Part shown: in pieces, positions 40,048 to 48,472 of the stretch
Numbering within the stretch: the stretch's first letter is position 1
Layout: the number at the start of each line of letters is the position of its first letter
Assembly (NCBI GenBank): GCA_030684555.1
Contig: JAUXVN010000024.1
Coordinates: forward strand, 1-51,499
Length of the DNA stretch: 51,499 bases
Direction of reading: 5' to 3'
Source of the DNA: Ignavibacteria bacterium
GTDB taxonomy: Bacteria > Bacteroidota > Ignavibacteria > Ignavibacteriales > Ignavibacteriaceae
Made by a program: the position numbers and the translations under genes
Notes under the pieces: generated by a model
Databases searched by the model: none
Told to the model about the DNA's origin: nothing
The model's input: the letters and a program-made list of their open reading frames with translations, nothing else

Positions 40048-40824
40048 CTATAATGGAAAACTTAAATTCAATTGAATAATTCCGCTTAAACCGCCGGCTT
40101 TAATAAATTTCTCCATTGGAACATCAGATGATTCACGATACGTTAAGTATGAATTATTCTCGCTGTTTTTCATTCGTCCAACTTCAAAAAATGTAAAACC
40201 TATTGAGCCTTCAAGACTAATATAATCTGATACAATTTTTAAAATAAATCCACTCCCGAGTGTATAACCGATTGCAATTTTTTCTGCACTGTAGTTATCA
40301 ATTTGGGAAGATTGGTTAGGGCTGTTTCTTGTTCTAGTTAATTTAGTTCTATTAAGAATGAGTGCTGCATCAATAACTTTCCAATCTAATAACGAAGAAA
40401 TTGACGTTCCAAAATCAACACCAATCGCAAAATTCTGGAGTTGAAGATCATAGGAATGTGTAAAAGTTAAATTATTACTTAAAAAAGCAGCATTGTTTTT
40501 TTGATTGAGACTTGAAAAAGAACTTTTAAGAGTAATCAATAATCCGTTATAATTATGTCTGAAAAAATTTATTCCAAACCGAAAACCTTTTGCATCACCA
40601 AAAGAATCCAATTGTTGACTTAATGTATCTTTACGAGTCTCATTAAAATCAGATACATAATTATTAAAATCATTTGGTTTGAAAGCCGATGATTCAAATC
40701 CTACAAATCCACCAACAAATCCCAAACATCCAAAACCAAATTCTTGTGAATAACTATTTTTGGTAGTTACTATTAAAAATAGAGCTATTGTTACGATTAC
40801 ATATTTTTGTTTGAAAATTTTCAT
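40048..40824 (-). CDS. hypothetical outer-membrane or periplasmic protein
   Basis: The family is not recognised. The 258-residue protein has a clear signal peptide (KQKYVIVTIALFLIVTTKNS, cleavage near YSQ). Many amphipathic strands of beta-barrel character follow (GFRFGINFFRHNYNGLLITL, FAIGVDFGTSISSLLDWKVI, KIVSDYISLEGSIGFTFFEV), and it ends in IIQLNLSFPL. It most likely sits in the outer membrane. It lies 11 bp upstream of the M29 aminopeptidase gene, so the two are probably co-transcribed, but no functional link is evident. Confidence 0.7.
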   Translation of the reverse strand: MKIFKQKYVIVTIALFLIVTTKNSYSQEFGFGCLGFVGGFVGFESSAFKPNDFNNYVSDFNETRKDTLSQQLDSFGDAKGFRFGINFFRHNYNGLLITLKSSFSSLNQKNNAAFLSNNLTFTHSYDLQLQNFAIGVDFGTSISSLLDWKVIDAALILNRTKLTRTRNSPNQSSQIDNYSAEKIAIGYTLGSGFILKIVSDYISLEGSIGFTFFEVGRMKNSENNSYLTYRESSDVPMEKFIKAGGLSGIIQLNLSFPL

Positions 40825-40849
40825 AACTAAAATTTTTTAAATTAAAAAT

Positions 40850-42169
40850 TTAAGAACTCACAGTTGATGCCTTCTCAGCTTTATGTAATAAGAAACTGAA
40901 TAACACTCCAAAAAAACCGAGCGAAGAGAAAATCCACATTCCAAGAGCATAACCGCCCGGATTAGAAGCTGATGCACCTGAATAATCATTCGCAAACCCG
41001 ATTAAAATATTAAAACCGAAAAGTCCAATATTTTGAATCATAGTCATTAATCCATATGCCGTACCAAGTTTTTCCGATTTTACTATTAATGATACAAATG
41101 GCCACATCACTGCCGGTATCATTGAAAATGCAATTCCCATCATCGACATCGGAAGTATTAAGTATTTTGGAATTGAAGCACTTATATCAAAAAAACTTAT
41201 TGTTAGATTAAAGAAATCGCCTTCGGTTAAAACTTCAGGACGACCGAATTTGTAAGTCATCATTAAATAAACAGGGATTATCAACAAAGAACCAATCATC
41301 ATAAATATAGCTCTTTTACCAATCTTATCGGAAAGTAAACCAAACAGAGGTGTGAAAAACATTGCAGCTAATGTGAGAATGCTTGAAAGGTTTCCACCGA
41401 CTTCCCTGCTGGTTCCATGAGCTTCCTGAAAATATTTAATAGCAAAAGTTTGGAATGGAAACATTGCCGAATAAAATGTCACACACAAAGCTGTTATCAA
41501 CCAAAAAGATTTTCCGAATTTAAAAATTTCTTTAATTTCAATTTTATCCTGTTTCCCCTCTTTAGGTAGTGAGTATTTTTTAGTTGCGTAAGCATCTACA
41601 GCAAAATAGATTAATGCACATAACAGCGCAAATACACCTGCCCCGACTGTAAGCCATAATGGTGACTGCCAGTAACCATATAAACTTTTACCCCAGGTTG
41701 GTGAATTTAATGCTAAGAACGAACCAAGACGGGCGACCGTAAGATTAAGTCCGAAAGCAAAAGATAATTCCTTCCCTTTAAACCAGCGTGCAATTACGGT
41801 CGTAATAGCAACTATCATTGATTCAGCACCTAGTCCAAAAACTAATCTACCGGTTGCCATAATATATAATTCACCAGAAACAGCTGTGATAAATGCACCA
41901 AGAGTAATTAGAAAAGTAAAAATTAGTACTGATTTCCGCGTCCCAATTCTGTCGATAATAATACCACCGACTAAAACCATTAAAATATTTGGGAAGCTAT
42001 AAATCGCATTTAACCAGCCTATATTTGAATCTGAAAACCCAAGTTGAGATTTTAATAAATCCGCTAATGGACTTACACTATCATAAATATAATAGTTACC
42101 GAACATAGCAAAACTAATGAAGAATAATACTGCCCACCGAAATATGGGATGAGGTAAAGTCTTTTCCAG
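40850..42169 (-). CDS. MFS transporter with a probable CTG start
   Basis: This is a major facilitator superfamily permease with 12 expected transmembrane helices. The MFS motif A-like IIDRIGTRKSVLIF lies between helices 2 and 3, and the second-half counterpart LLSDKIGKRAIFMM is present. The first ATG (42106) would cut through helix 1. The frame stays open upstream and encodes LEKTLPHPIFRWAVLFFISF, the expected N-terminus of this family. The only start with good spacing is CTG at 42169, eight bases after a perfect AGGAGG, and an in-frame stop lies just before the Shine-Dalgarno. The protein is then about 439 residues. The substrate is unknown; its neighbours suggest peptides or amino acids. 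Confidence 0.88.
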   Translation of the reverse strand: MEKTLPHPIFRWAVLFFISFAMFGNYYIYDSVSPLADLLKSQLGFSDSNIGWLNAIYSFPNILMVLVGGIIIDRIGTRKSVLIFTFLITLGAFITAVSGELYIMATGRLVFGLGAESMIVAITTVIARWFKGKELSFAFGLNLTVARLGSFLALNSPTWGKSLYGYWQSPLWLTVGAGVFALLCALIYFAVDAYATKKYSLPKEGKQDKIEIKEIFKFGKSFWLITALCVTFYSAMFPFQTFAIKYFQEAHGTSREVGGNLSSILTLAAMFFTPLFGLLSDKIGKRAIFMMIGSLLIIPVYLMMTYKFGRPEVLTEGDFFNLTISFFDISASIPKYLILPMSMMGIAFSMIPAVMWPFVSLIVKSEKLGTAYGLMTMIQNIGLFGFNILIGFANDYSGASASNPGGYALGMWIFSSLGFFGVLFSFLLHKAEKASTVSS

Positions 42170-42177
42170 AGTTGTGT

Positions 42178-42183
42178 CCTCCT
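42178..42183 (-). promoter_or_regulatory. perfect Shine-Dalgarno AGGAGG supporting a CTG start
   Basis: AGGAGG on the minus strand lies eight bases before the CTG at 42169, with no ATG, GTG or TTG at a comparable distance in frame. Confidence 0.75.
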
Positions 42184-42213
42184 AAATCAATTGAAAGATT
42201 GTTTCAAAAAAAA

Positions 42214-42243
42214 TCTGAGGTTATCGAATTCGACAACCTCAGA
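42214..42243 (-). terminator. intrinsic terminator of the pepD gene
   Basis: A long stem, TCTGAGGTT with AACCTCAGA plus an inner TCGAATTCGA palindrome and one mismatch, is followed on the minus strand by eight T residues. It separates pepD from the MFS gene. Confidence 0.85.
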
Positions 42244-42274
42244 AAATTATACTTACCTTAATTAAAATGCAAAA

Positions 42275-43735
42275 CTACTTTGAAGCAACATTTTCTAAAA
42301 CTTCGGTTAGAAGTTTATAGAATGGTTCTACTGTATCAATTTTTAATCGTTCATCAGGTGAATGGACTCCGAACATAGTTGGACCAAATGAAATCATATC
42401 CATACCCGGATATTTTTCACCGATAATTCCGCATTCCAAGCCTGCATGAATTGCTTTAACTTCAGGTTCTTTTCCGAAAAGTTTCTTATAGCTGTCTTTG
42501 AATAAAATTAAAATCTCTGAATGAATATTTGGTTTCCATCCCGGATAACCATCACCATGTGTAACTTTAGCTTGAGCCAAATAAAATACGGAAGTTACCA
42601 TATCAACAGAATCTCTGATTTCGGATGCAACCGAACTTCTTTGACTTGTTACGATTTGTACGTCTGTTCCTTTAGTATCAATAATTGCAAGATTTGTTGA
42701 TGTTTCTACTAAACCTTCGATGTCAGGTGACATTTTTAATACGCCATGAGGAATTGCATAAAGAGCATCAATCAAGTTACGATGCGTTTTAATATCCATT
42801 ACTTCTGTTGGCAATTCGCATTTTTCAACAGTTACAGAAAGATTTGGATCTTTTGTAACATTTTCATCTTTAACAATTTTATTAAACTCTGTAACATAAG
42901 CTAAGAAATCTGCTTCATGTGATTGTGGAATTGTTATCGTTGCAAATGCTTCACGTGGAATGGCATTATGTTTATTTCCGCCATCTATTTTAGCAATTCG
43001 AAGTGTCTGATGTTTTGTTGAATGCCAGATTAACCTATTAATAATTTTAACAGCGTTACCAAATCCTGATTGAATTTCAAGACCGGAGTGACCGCCTGTC
43101 AATCCTAACACTTTTATTTCATATGCAACCGAGTCTGCAGGAACCGGTTCAGCAGAAAAAGTAAAATTTGCCATCGTTGTTTTTCCGCCCGAGCAGCCAA
43201 TATAAAGTGAACCTTCTTCTTCGGAATCCATATTCAATAAGATATCTGCTTTTAGAAGTGTCGTATCTAAACTTGAAGCCCCTGTTAATCCGGTTTCTTC
43301 ATCTAATGTAAAAAGAAATTCAAGCGGACCATGTTTTAGAGTTTTATCTTCAAGCACAGCAAGAGCAGCAGCAACACCAATTCCGTTATCCGCTCCTAAT
43401 GTTGTTCCTTTAGCTTTAATCCATTCACCATCGATGTAAGGATGAATTGGATCGTTATCAAAATCGTGTTCAACGCCTCTGTTTTTCTCGCAAACCATAT
43501 CAATATGACCTTGCATCACTACAGTTTTTCTATTTTCAAAACCCGGTGTTGCCGGTTTGTAAACAATAATATTTCCAAAATCATCTTTAACTGTTTTTAA
43601 GTTATTTCTCTCCCCAACCGAAACAACATATTCTGCTATTTTTTCTTCTTGTTTTGAAGGACGGGGGTATTTACAAATTTCTTCGAAATGATTAAATACT
43701 GATTCGGGTTTTAGGTGACCTAATATAGTTCCCAT
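42275..43735 (-). CDS. pepD: aminoacyl-histidine dipeptidase (M20 family)
   Basis: PepD hydrolyses dipeptides, including Xaa-His, in the cytosol. The 486-residue protein shows the two-zinc ligands H77 and D79 (VMQGHIDMVCEKN), bridging D116 (TLGADNGIGVA) and the catalytic/ligand pair E146-E147 (LDEETGLTGAS). The dimerisation lid (GLTGGHSGLEIQ) and the C-terminal IHAGLECG ligand region are present. Length is as usual for the family. It follows the PqqD-like gene by 9 bp and ends at a strong terminator. Confidence 0.96.
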   Translation of the reverse strand: MGTILGHLKPESVFNHFEEICKYPRPSKQEEKIAEYVVSVGERNNLKTVKDDFGNIIVYKPATPGFENRKTVVMQGHIDMVCEKNRGVEHDFDNDPIHPYIDGEWIKAKGTTLGADNGIGVAAALAVLEDKTLKHGPLEFLFTLDEETGLTGASSLDTTLLKADILLNMDSEEEGSLYIGCSGGKTTMANFTFSAEPVPADSVAYEIKVLGLTGGHSGLEIQSGFGNAVKIINRLIWHSTKHQTLRIAKIDGGNKHNAIPREAFATITIPQSHEADFLAYVTEFNKIVKDENVTKDPNLSVTVEKCELPTEVMDIKTHRNLIDALYAIPHGVLKMSPDIEGLVETSTNLAIIDTKGTDVQIVTSQRSSVASEIRDSVDMVTSVFYLAQAKVTHGDGYPGWKPNIHSEILILFKDSYKKLFGKEPEVKAIHAGLECGIIGEKYPGMDMISFGPTMFGVHSPDERLKIDTVEPFYKLLTEVLENVASK

Positions 43736-43744
43736 AGTTAACTC

Positions 43745-44119
43745 CTATTCGTTTATTTCATTAAATGAGATCAAATTTTTATCATACAATTGAAAAATAT
43801 ATTTACTTATTCGCTCGTCAGCCGGATGAATCTCTTCACCAAACTCTTTTTCGACTAAATCAATTATTTCCCCAACGTTTTTCTTCCCATCCATAAGAAG
43901 CCAAACTGCAGAACCGAATTTTTCAAGTTTAACTTTAAAGTCTGCACTCTTCATTTTTGAAGGAATGAATGCTTTTGCAATTTTATTTTTAAACTTTGGA
44001 ATCAGCACTGTAACAATTTTCTCACCTGAAACTTCTTCAGGATATAATTTAACCGGGGTTAAATCGAGAGTATTTACGTTCTGGAAAATTTCTTTTCGTC
44101 TTTTTAAAGATAAAGTCAT
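43745..44119 (-). CDS. PqqD-family peptide-chaperone-like protein
   Basis: The 124-residue protein carries a PqqD-like winged fold (about 38-120), with KLEKFGSAVWLLMDGKKNVG followed by EIIDLVEKEFG and a final ISKYIFQLYDKNLI. PqqD proteins bind precursor peptides for radical-SAM or other modifying enzymes. No such enzyme or precursor peptide lies nearby. It is 9 bp upstream of pepD and presumably co-transcribed with it. Stand-alone PqqD-like proteins exist in many genomes with unknown roles. Confidence 0.8.
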   Translation of the reverse strand: MTLSLKRRKEIFQNVNTLDLTPVKLYPEEVSGEKIVTVLIPKFKNKIAKAFIPSKMKSADFKVKLEKFGSAVWLLMDGKKNVGEIIDLVEKEFGEEIHPADERISKYIFQLYDKNLISFNEINE

Positions 44120-44155
44120 ATTAAAGTCCGTGATGGCATAAAGCCGAAGTAAAAA

Positions 44156-44213
44156 CTTGTGCCTTAGTGCTTTTGAAGCAAAATATTTTTGCCGTTAAGT
44201 CACTAAGACACAA
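44156..44213. repeat. imperfect palindromic intergenic repeat of about 58 bp
   Basis: CTTGTGCCTTAGTG...GCAAAA on the left is mirrored by TTTTTGCC...CACTAAGACACAA on the right. The sequence recalls the 'CTTTGTGTCTTAGTGGC' type of dispersed palindromic repeats found between genes in many bacterial genomes. It lies between the OPT transporter and the PqqD-like gene. Confidence 0.6.
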
Positions 44214-44243
44214 TTAAAAATTAAACAAGTTCTCTAAAAAAAA

Positions 44244-46199
44244 TTACATTGAAACTTGCGGAGGTGCCGGATCGTTCGGATTACCTGCATTCTTTACAGG
44301 AATCTGAATTAGTAACCAGGCAACAACTGCAAACACTATCATACTTATAATAAATGTTGGCTGTGCAAAGAATTCGAACAATTCTTGTTCGAAGAACGCC
44401 ACTCCGGCAAAGAGCAATCCAATCAACGCTTCCCCAGCTATTAATCCGGCAGCAATCAAGATACCATTATTTTCAACACGTGATTTTTGTGCATCATTGA
44501 ATTTTTTCTTTTCATTAACTCTTTCAACTACACCTTTAATTAATCCACCGACGAAGATAGCGAAAGTGGTTCCTAAAGGTAAATACATACCAACGCTGAC
44601 AAGCATCGGGCTTTTTACATTCATAAGGATGAAACCGACACCCATTAACATACCTGTGAATATAAGAATCCATTCCATATCACCGGCAACAATTCCTTTT
44701 GAAAGAATTGCCATCAAACTAGCTTGAGGAGCAGGAAGTGCGTTACCACCAAAACCGGTTCCTCCCATTTTGATATCACCTTCGTGCAAAATTAAAAGTG
44801 GAATAAACATAATTGCTGCTGAAACAACAACACCAATAATATCACCAAGCTGCATTTTCCAGGGAGTACCTCCGAGTATATGTCCCGCTTTAAGATCTTG
44901 TAACATTTCACCGGCTACTGCTGCAGCTACGCAAACAACTGCTGCAACTCCAAGTACCGCTGCAACTCCCGGAATTCCTTCCATACCCAATGCAACCATT
45001 AAAATTGCCGCTACAACTAATGTTGATAATGTTAAACCGCTTATTGGATTGTTACTTGATCCGATAATTCCGACAAGATAACCTGAAACTGCTGCAAAGA
45101 AAAATCCCGCAACAATCATAACGATTGTGGCAACTAAAGCTGCAACAACATTTTGAGCGAAATAATTATAGATGAAAAATGTTGCTACTGCTGAACCGAG
45201 AATACCTATCATAATCCATTTAAAACTAATATCTTGATCCGTTCTATCAGTTTTAACATCAGTACCTGATGCAGCTTTTTTTACATCACCTACTGAACGG
45301 GCAATTCCGGTTGCAAGACTTTTTCTCATTTTCCATAATGTAAAACTTGCGCCAACTAACATACCACCGATTGCGATTGGTCTAACATAATCTTTCCAAA
45401 CTTGAACCATAGTAGACGTCCAATCAATATCAGCAGGTGTATCACCGTTTACATATTTAAAGTAAGCGATAATTGGAGCTAACAAACCCCATGCAAGAAC
45501 ACCGCCGCTAAAATTTAATGCGGCAAGTTTGGGGCCGATGATATAACCAACGCCCATGTATGCAGGACTAACATCAGGTGAACGGAAAAGTAAATGTCCT
45601 TTACCAAGTGTAATTAATGATGACCATGAAGTTGCAAATAATTTAAAAGTTCCGAGAGCTTGAATGACTGCCCCAATTCCCATTGCACTAAATAAAAACT
45701 TTGAGCCTCCACCGCCATGTCTTCCTGCTTTATGAATTTCTGCGGCTGCAACTGATTCCGGAAAAGGAAGTTCAACATCCTCAACCATTACTCTTCTTAA
45801 AAGTGCAACAAACATGATTCCGAGAATACCACCCACGGTCATAATTGCCGCAGAGATCATGTAGTTGCCCGGTGTAAAGAATGGATCCCAGATACCGGCG
45901 ATAAAAAATGCCGGCAAAGTAAAAATTGCTCCGGCAGCAATTGATTCACCTATTGAACCAACGGTTCTAGTAAAGTTTTCTTCGAGTACAGTCCCTTTTA
46001 ATAATTTGATTAATGCCATCCCGATTACGGCAGCAGGATAAGTAGCGGCAATAGTCATACCGGCTTTTAAGCCAAGATATGCGTTAGCGGCACCAAGTAC
46101 TACTGCTAATACTAAGCCGATAATTAATGCGCGTACAGTGAATTCTGCCATGTTGGACTCAGGTGAGACAAAAGGAATGAACTTTTTCGATTCAGCCAT
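44244..46199 (-). CDS. oligopeptide transporter, OPT family
   Basis: The 651-residue inner-membrane protein has about 14-16 transmembrane helices. It shows typical OPT segments: ALIIGLVLAVVLGAANAYLG, LKAGMTIAATYPAAVIGMAL, a large FPESVAAAEIHKAGR cytosolic loop, GSSNNPISGLTLSTL and VAGEMLQDLKAGHILGGTPW. OPT proteins of this bacterial branch import oligopeptides, presumably with proton symport. It stands directly upstream of the PqqD-like and PepD genes, which supports a peptide import and hydrolysis pathway. Confidence 0.94.
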   Translation of the reverse strand: MAESKKFIPFVSPESNMAEFTVRALIIGLVLAVVLGAANAYLGLKAGMTIAATYPAAVIGMALIKLLKGTVLEENFTRTVGSIGESIAAGAIFTLPAFFIAGIWDPFFTPGNYMISAAIMTVGGILGIMFVALLRRVMVEDVELPFPESVAAAEIHKAGRHGGGGSKFLFSAMGIGAVIQALGTFKLFATSWSSLITLGKGHLLFRSPDVSPAYMGVGYIIGPKLAALNFSGGVLAWGLLAPIIAYFKYVNGDTPADIDWTSTMVQVWKDYVRPIAIGGMLVGASFTLWKMRKSLATGIARSVGDVKKAASGTDVKTDRTDQDISFKWIMIGILGSAVATFFIYNYFAQNVVAALVATIVMIVAGFFFAAVSGYLVGIIGSSNNPISGLTLSTLVVAAILMVALGMEGIPGVAAVLGVAAVVCVAAAVAGEMLQDLKAGHILGGTPWKMQLGDIIGVVVSAAIMFIPLLILHEGDIKMGGTGFGGNALPAPQASLMAILSKGIVAGDMEWILIFTGMLMGVGFILMNVKSPMLVSVGMYLPLGTTFAIFVGGLIKGVVERVNEKKKFNDAQKSRVENNGILIAAGLIAGEALIGLLFAGVAFFEQELFEFFAQPTFIISMIVFAVVAWLLIQIPVKNAGNPNDPAPPQVSM

Positions 46200-46485
46200 T
46201 ATATGCTCCTTTTATGCGTAGAGTTTATTTTGATAATTAATTAATTATGAATAATCGTTCAAATATAAAGAGGAATCATAAGCCATTCAACAAAATTCGA
46301 GAAATTTTTATTTACGATTTATTTGGAATGAAAAATTTTTATTTTGGTTTGATTCAACTCGATTTCGAAACCGATTTTAAAATTTCGAAGGTAAAATTTT
46401 TAAAGACGGGTTGGATTTCAATTTATTTGGTTTCGATTTTACTTTTTTGTGAAACTAAAAAAAATATTTCAAGACCATTTGAGGA
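46200..46485. other. AT-rich spacer between the OPT gene and the REC-HEPN gene
   Basis: It should hold the OPT promoter and the 3' end of the upstream signalling operon. No clear terminator hairpin or gene is visible. A plus-strand open stretch across it runs into the REC-HEPN gene and looks non-coding. Confidence 0.5.
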
Positions 46486-47583
46486 CTACAACTTCAAGAA
46501 GTCGATAAGTTTATCAAAATCTTTCTTGGCTATCCAATTAAAATTTATTGCGTGCTTGGCGTAAAAATCTCTTATGGATTGATACTTTATCTCACCTTTA
46601 TTTTCAGACATAAAAATTGCTAAGGTTAGGTTAGCGAAGAGAAGATGAATAATTTCCGGTCGAAATTCTTTATTCGGGTGGACAGACCGATTTCTATAAA
46701 TATTTAAAATATATCCAAATTTGAATTTTTCGTCTATAGTAAAGGCTGCTAATTTTCTTAAAAAGGATTGTCTGCTGGTGAACTCTCGATCGTTAGCCGG
46801 TTTTCCAAAATCCGCGACCCATTTGAAGGCTGCTTCTTTATTTGAATCCGATATTTTTACAATTTCCTCCTCAGTTTTATCTCCTGCAATAAAAACCTCT
46901 AACGATCTATGATATAGTTGTAAGATTAATCTGAAAAGAATGATATCGGCATTAAAATTCTTCCTTTTCAATAACAACATTGTAATTGTTTCGAAGTTGG
47001 ATGCTATCTCTTCTTTAATTGAGAGTTCCCTGAATGGATCACTACAAATTTTGATTTTATTCAAATTCAAATTGTTTAATATCAATTTGTGATTAAGCCA
47101 CAAATCTTTTAAAAAGGCTTGCTCATTAATTTCTGTCACTATTTTTTCAAGATTTTCATTTAACCACTTTTGACTTCCCCCTTCACCATGAGATTTATCC
47201 ATCGTTCTGACAATCAAACCGTTCTGTTTTAAATCTTCATACTTATCCCAAAGGTCTTTTGCATGAAATTGTCCCGAATGAGTTACAATTGCAGTTATCG
47301 GACAGACTTCAAATGCCCTTTCAATAAGCTCGAAACCCGAATCTCTTTTACCTCCTTTACCATCCTCTGTAAAATCAATATCAGCAAAGAATATATCAAA
47401 GTAGTTGTTATCCGTTCCCGATTCTATAATTTTTTGAAGTGCTTTAGAATAACTTTCAGCTTTAACTATTTCAATTTCATTTTTTCCACTCAAATTAGCT
47501 TGTGAATATTCTTCAATTCCTTCTACTAATATGTCTCGAGCTACTTTTGTATCCTCGGCTACTAAGATTCTAATTTTGCGCAT
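46486..47583 (-). CDS. response-regulator receiver fused to a HEPN-like domain (candidate RNase effector)
   Basis: The 365-residue protein starts with an apparently complete receiver domain (about 3-150). It has acidic E10-D11, phospho-acceptor D68 (FADIDF), T101 (IVTHSG) and K130 (MDKSH). The C-terminal part (about 180-335) is all-helical and contains NIYRNRSVHPNKEFRP, in which R297 and H302 form the RX4H motif with N298 in the polar position, as in HEPN ribonucleases. No DNA-binding output domain is present. The natural reading is a phosphorylation-controlled RNase or toxin; this is inference. It overlaps the histidine-kinase-like gene by 14 bp, so kinase and regulator are translationally coupled. 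A non-catalytic HEPN scaffold is the main alternative. Confidence 0.75.
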   Translation of the reverse strand: MRKIRILVAEDTKVARDILVEGIEEYSQANLSGKNEIEIVKAESYSKALQKIIESGTDNNYFDIFFADIDFTEDGKGGKRDSGFELIERAFEVCPITAIVTHSGQFHAKDLWDKYEDLKQNGLIVRTMDKSHGEGGSQKWLNENLEKIVTEINEQAFLKDLWLNHKLILNNLNLNKIKICSDPFRELSIKEEIASNFETITMLLLKRKNFNADIILFRLILQLYHRSLEVFIAGDKTEEEIVKISDSNKEAAFKWVADFGKPANDREFTSRQSFLRKLAAFTIDEKFKFGYILNIYRNRSVHPNKEFRPEIIHLLFANLTLAIFMSENKGEIKYQSIRDFYAKHAINFNWIAKKDFDKLIDFLKL

Positions 47584-48472
47584 AAATTATCTCTTTCGGA
47601 AAAATTATTTTAGTCAGTGTCGAGTTTGTTTCATAATTAGGGATAAAAGAAGTATTAATTTTTAGCAACTCCGTCCACATTTTAATAACTCTTAATCCGA
47701 CTTTTGAAGATTTTGAAATCCCGTCAGGTTCGTTTGTAGGTGTGCCGTTAAACCACTCCGCATAATCCTTTGAGATTGCCCTATTGTTAAAAATTGTTAC
47801 CTCAACAAATCTTTCAGTTTCTTGAAGATTAATCGAAACCACCGGTTTTTCCTCATCAGTGTTTTTCATAGCATTTCTGAGGAAGTCCTTTAATATTAAA
47901 GGGATACTCTCTTTAATCTCTTTATTAATTGAAACATTGACCGCACCTTCAATTGAAATAGCTAAATCAAGCTTTGCCAACAATTCTTCATGGTCATCAC
48001 CGGATATTCTTAATGTTGTAATACCTGATTTAATCGTTTCCAATTGTTCGGAAATAATTTCATTTAAGTTTAGAATTACCATTTCATTAGAAAGAGGGAG
48101 ATTATTGCGCTTGATATACCACATTAATAGATTTGTAAGTTCACGGATTTGACGAATATGAAAATATGCTTTTTCTACTCGCGGGATATCTCTATGTTTT
48201 TCCAGATTTGAAACTGCAACATAAACATCCGTATTAATTGAGTGAGCCATTTCATCAATTATTTTTTGCCATGTTGAAGCTTCGGCTTTGAATTCTTGCT
48301 CGCGAAGTAAAAATTTTTGTTTTTGCTCATAACTTAGAAGGGCTTCTCTCACTAAACTGTTATACTGTTTTTCTTTTTCTCTTTCATAGGTACGAAGATC
48401 ATCGTACTTTTTTAATAATTCCTTGTAAGCAACCTGAAGTTTTTCTAAGGAGTTAAAATCACTTTGGTTCAT
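47570..48472 (-). CDS. soluble histidine-kinase-like ATPase with N-terminal coiled coil
   Basis: The 300-residue protein has no membrane segment. A coiled coil covers about 8-65. It is followed by a HisKA-like helix with H77 (IIDEMAHSINTD), a dimerisation-like helical stretch and a HATPase-like domain. The N-box is FLRNAMKNT (N200, N204) and the G2-like loop is KSSKVGLRVIKMW (G259). The usual DxG of the G1 box is replaced by IFNN (227-230), so ATP binding may be altered. It overlaps the neighbouring genes by 14 bp on both sides and most likely phosphorylates the REC-HEPN protein. A degenerate, regulatory ATPase is also possible. Confidence 0.75.
   Translation of the reverse strand: MNQSDFNSLEKLQVAYKELLKKYDDLRTYEREKEKQYNSLVREALLSYEQKQKFLLREQEFKAEASTWQKIIDEMAHSINTDVYVAVSNLEKHRDIPRVEKAYFHIRQIRELTNLLMWYIKRNNLPLSNEMVILNLNEIISEQLETIKSGITTLRISGDDHEELLAKLDLAISIEGAVNVSINKEIKESIPLILKDFLRNAMKNTDEEKPVVSINLQETERFVEVTIFNNRAISKDYAEWFNGTPTNEPDGISKSSKVGLRVIKMWTELLKINTSFIPNYETNSTLTKIIFPKEIIYAQN

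Noticed and set aside
46247-46564. plus-strand open frame of 105 codons
   Set aside because: It lies in AT-rich spacer and overlaps the REC-HEPN gene antisense. Its composition is low-complexity (F, I, K rich) with no domain or ribosome-binding site.
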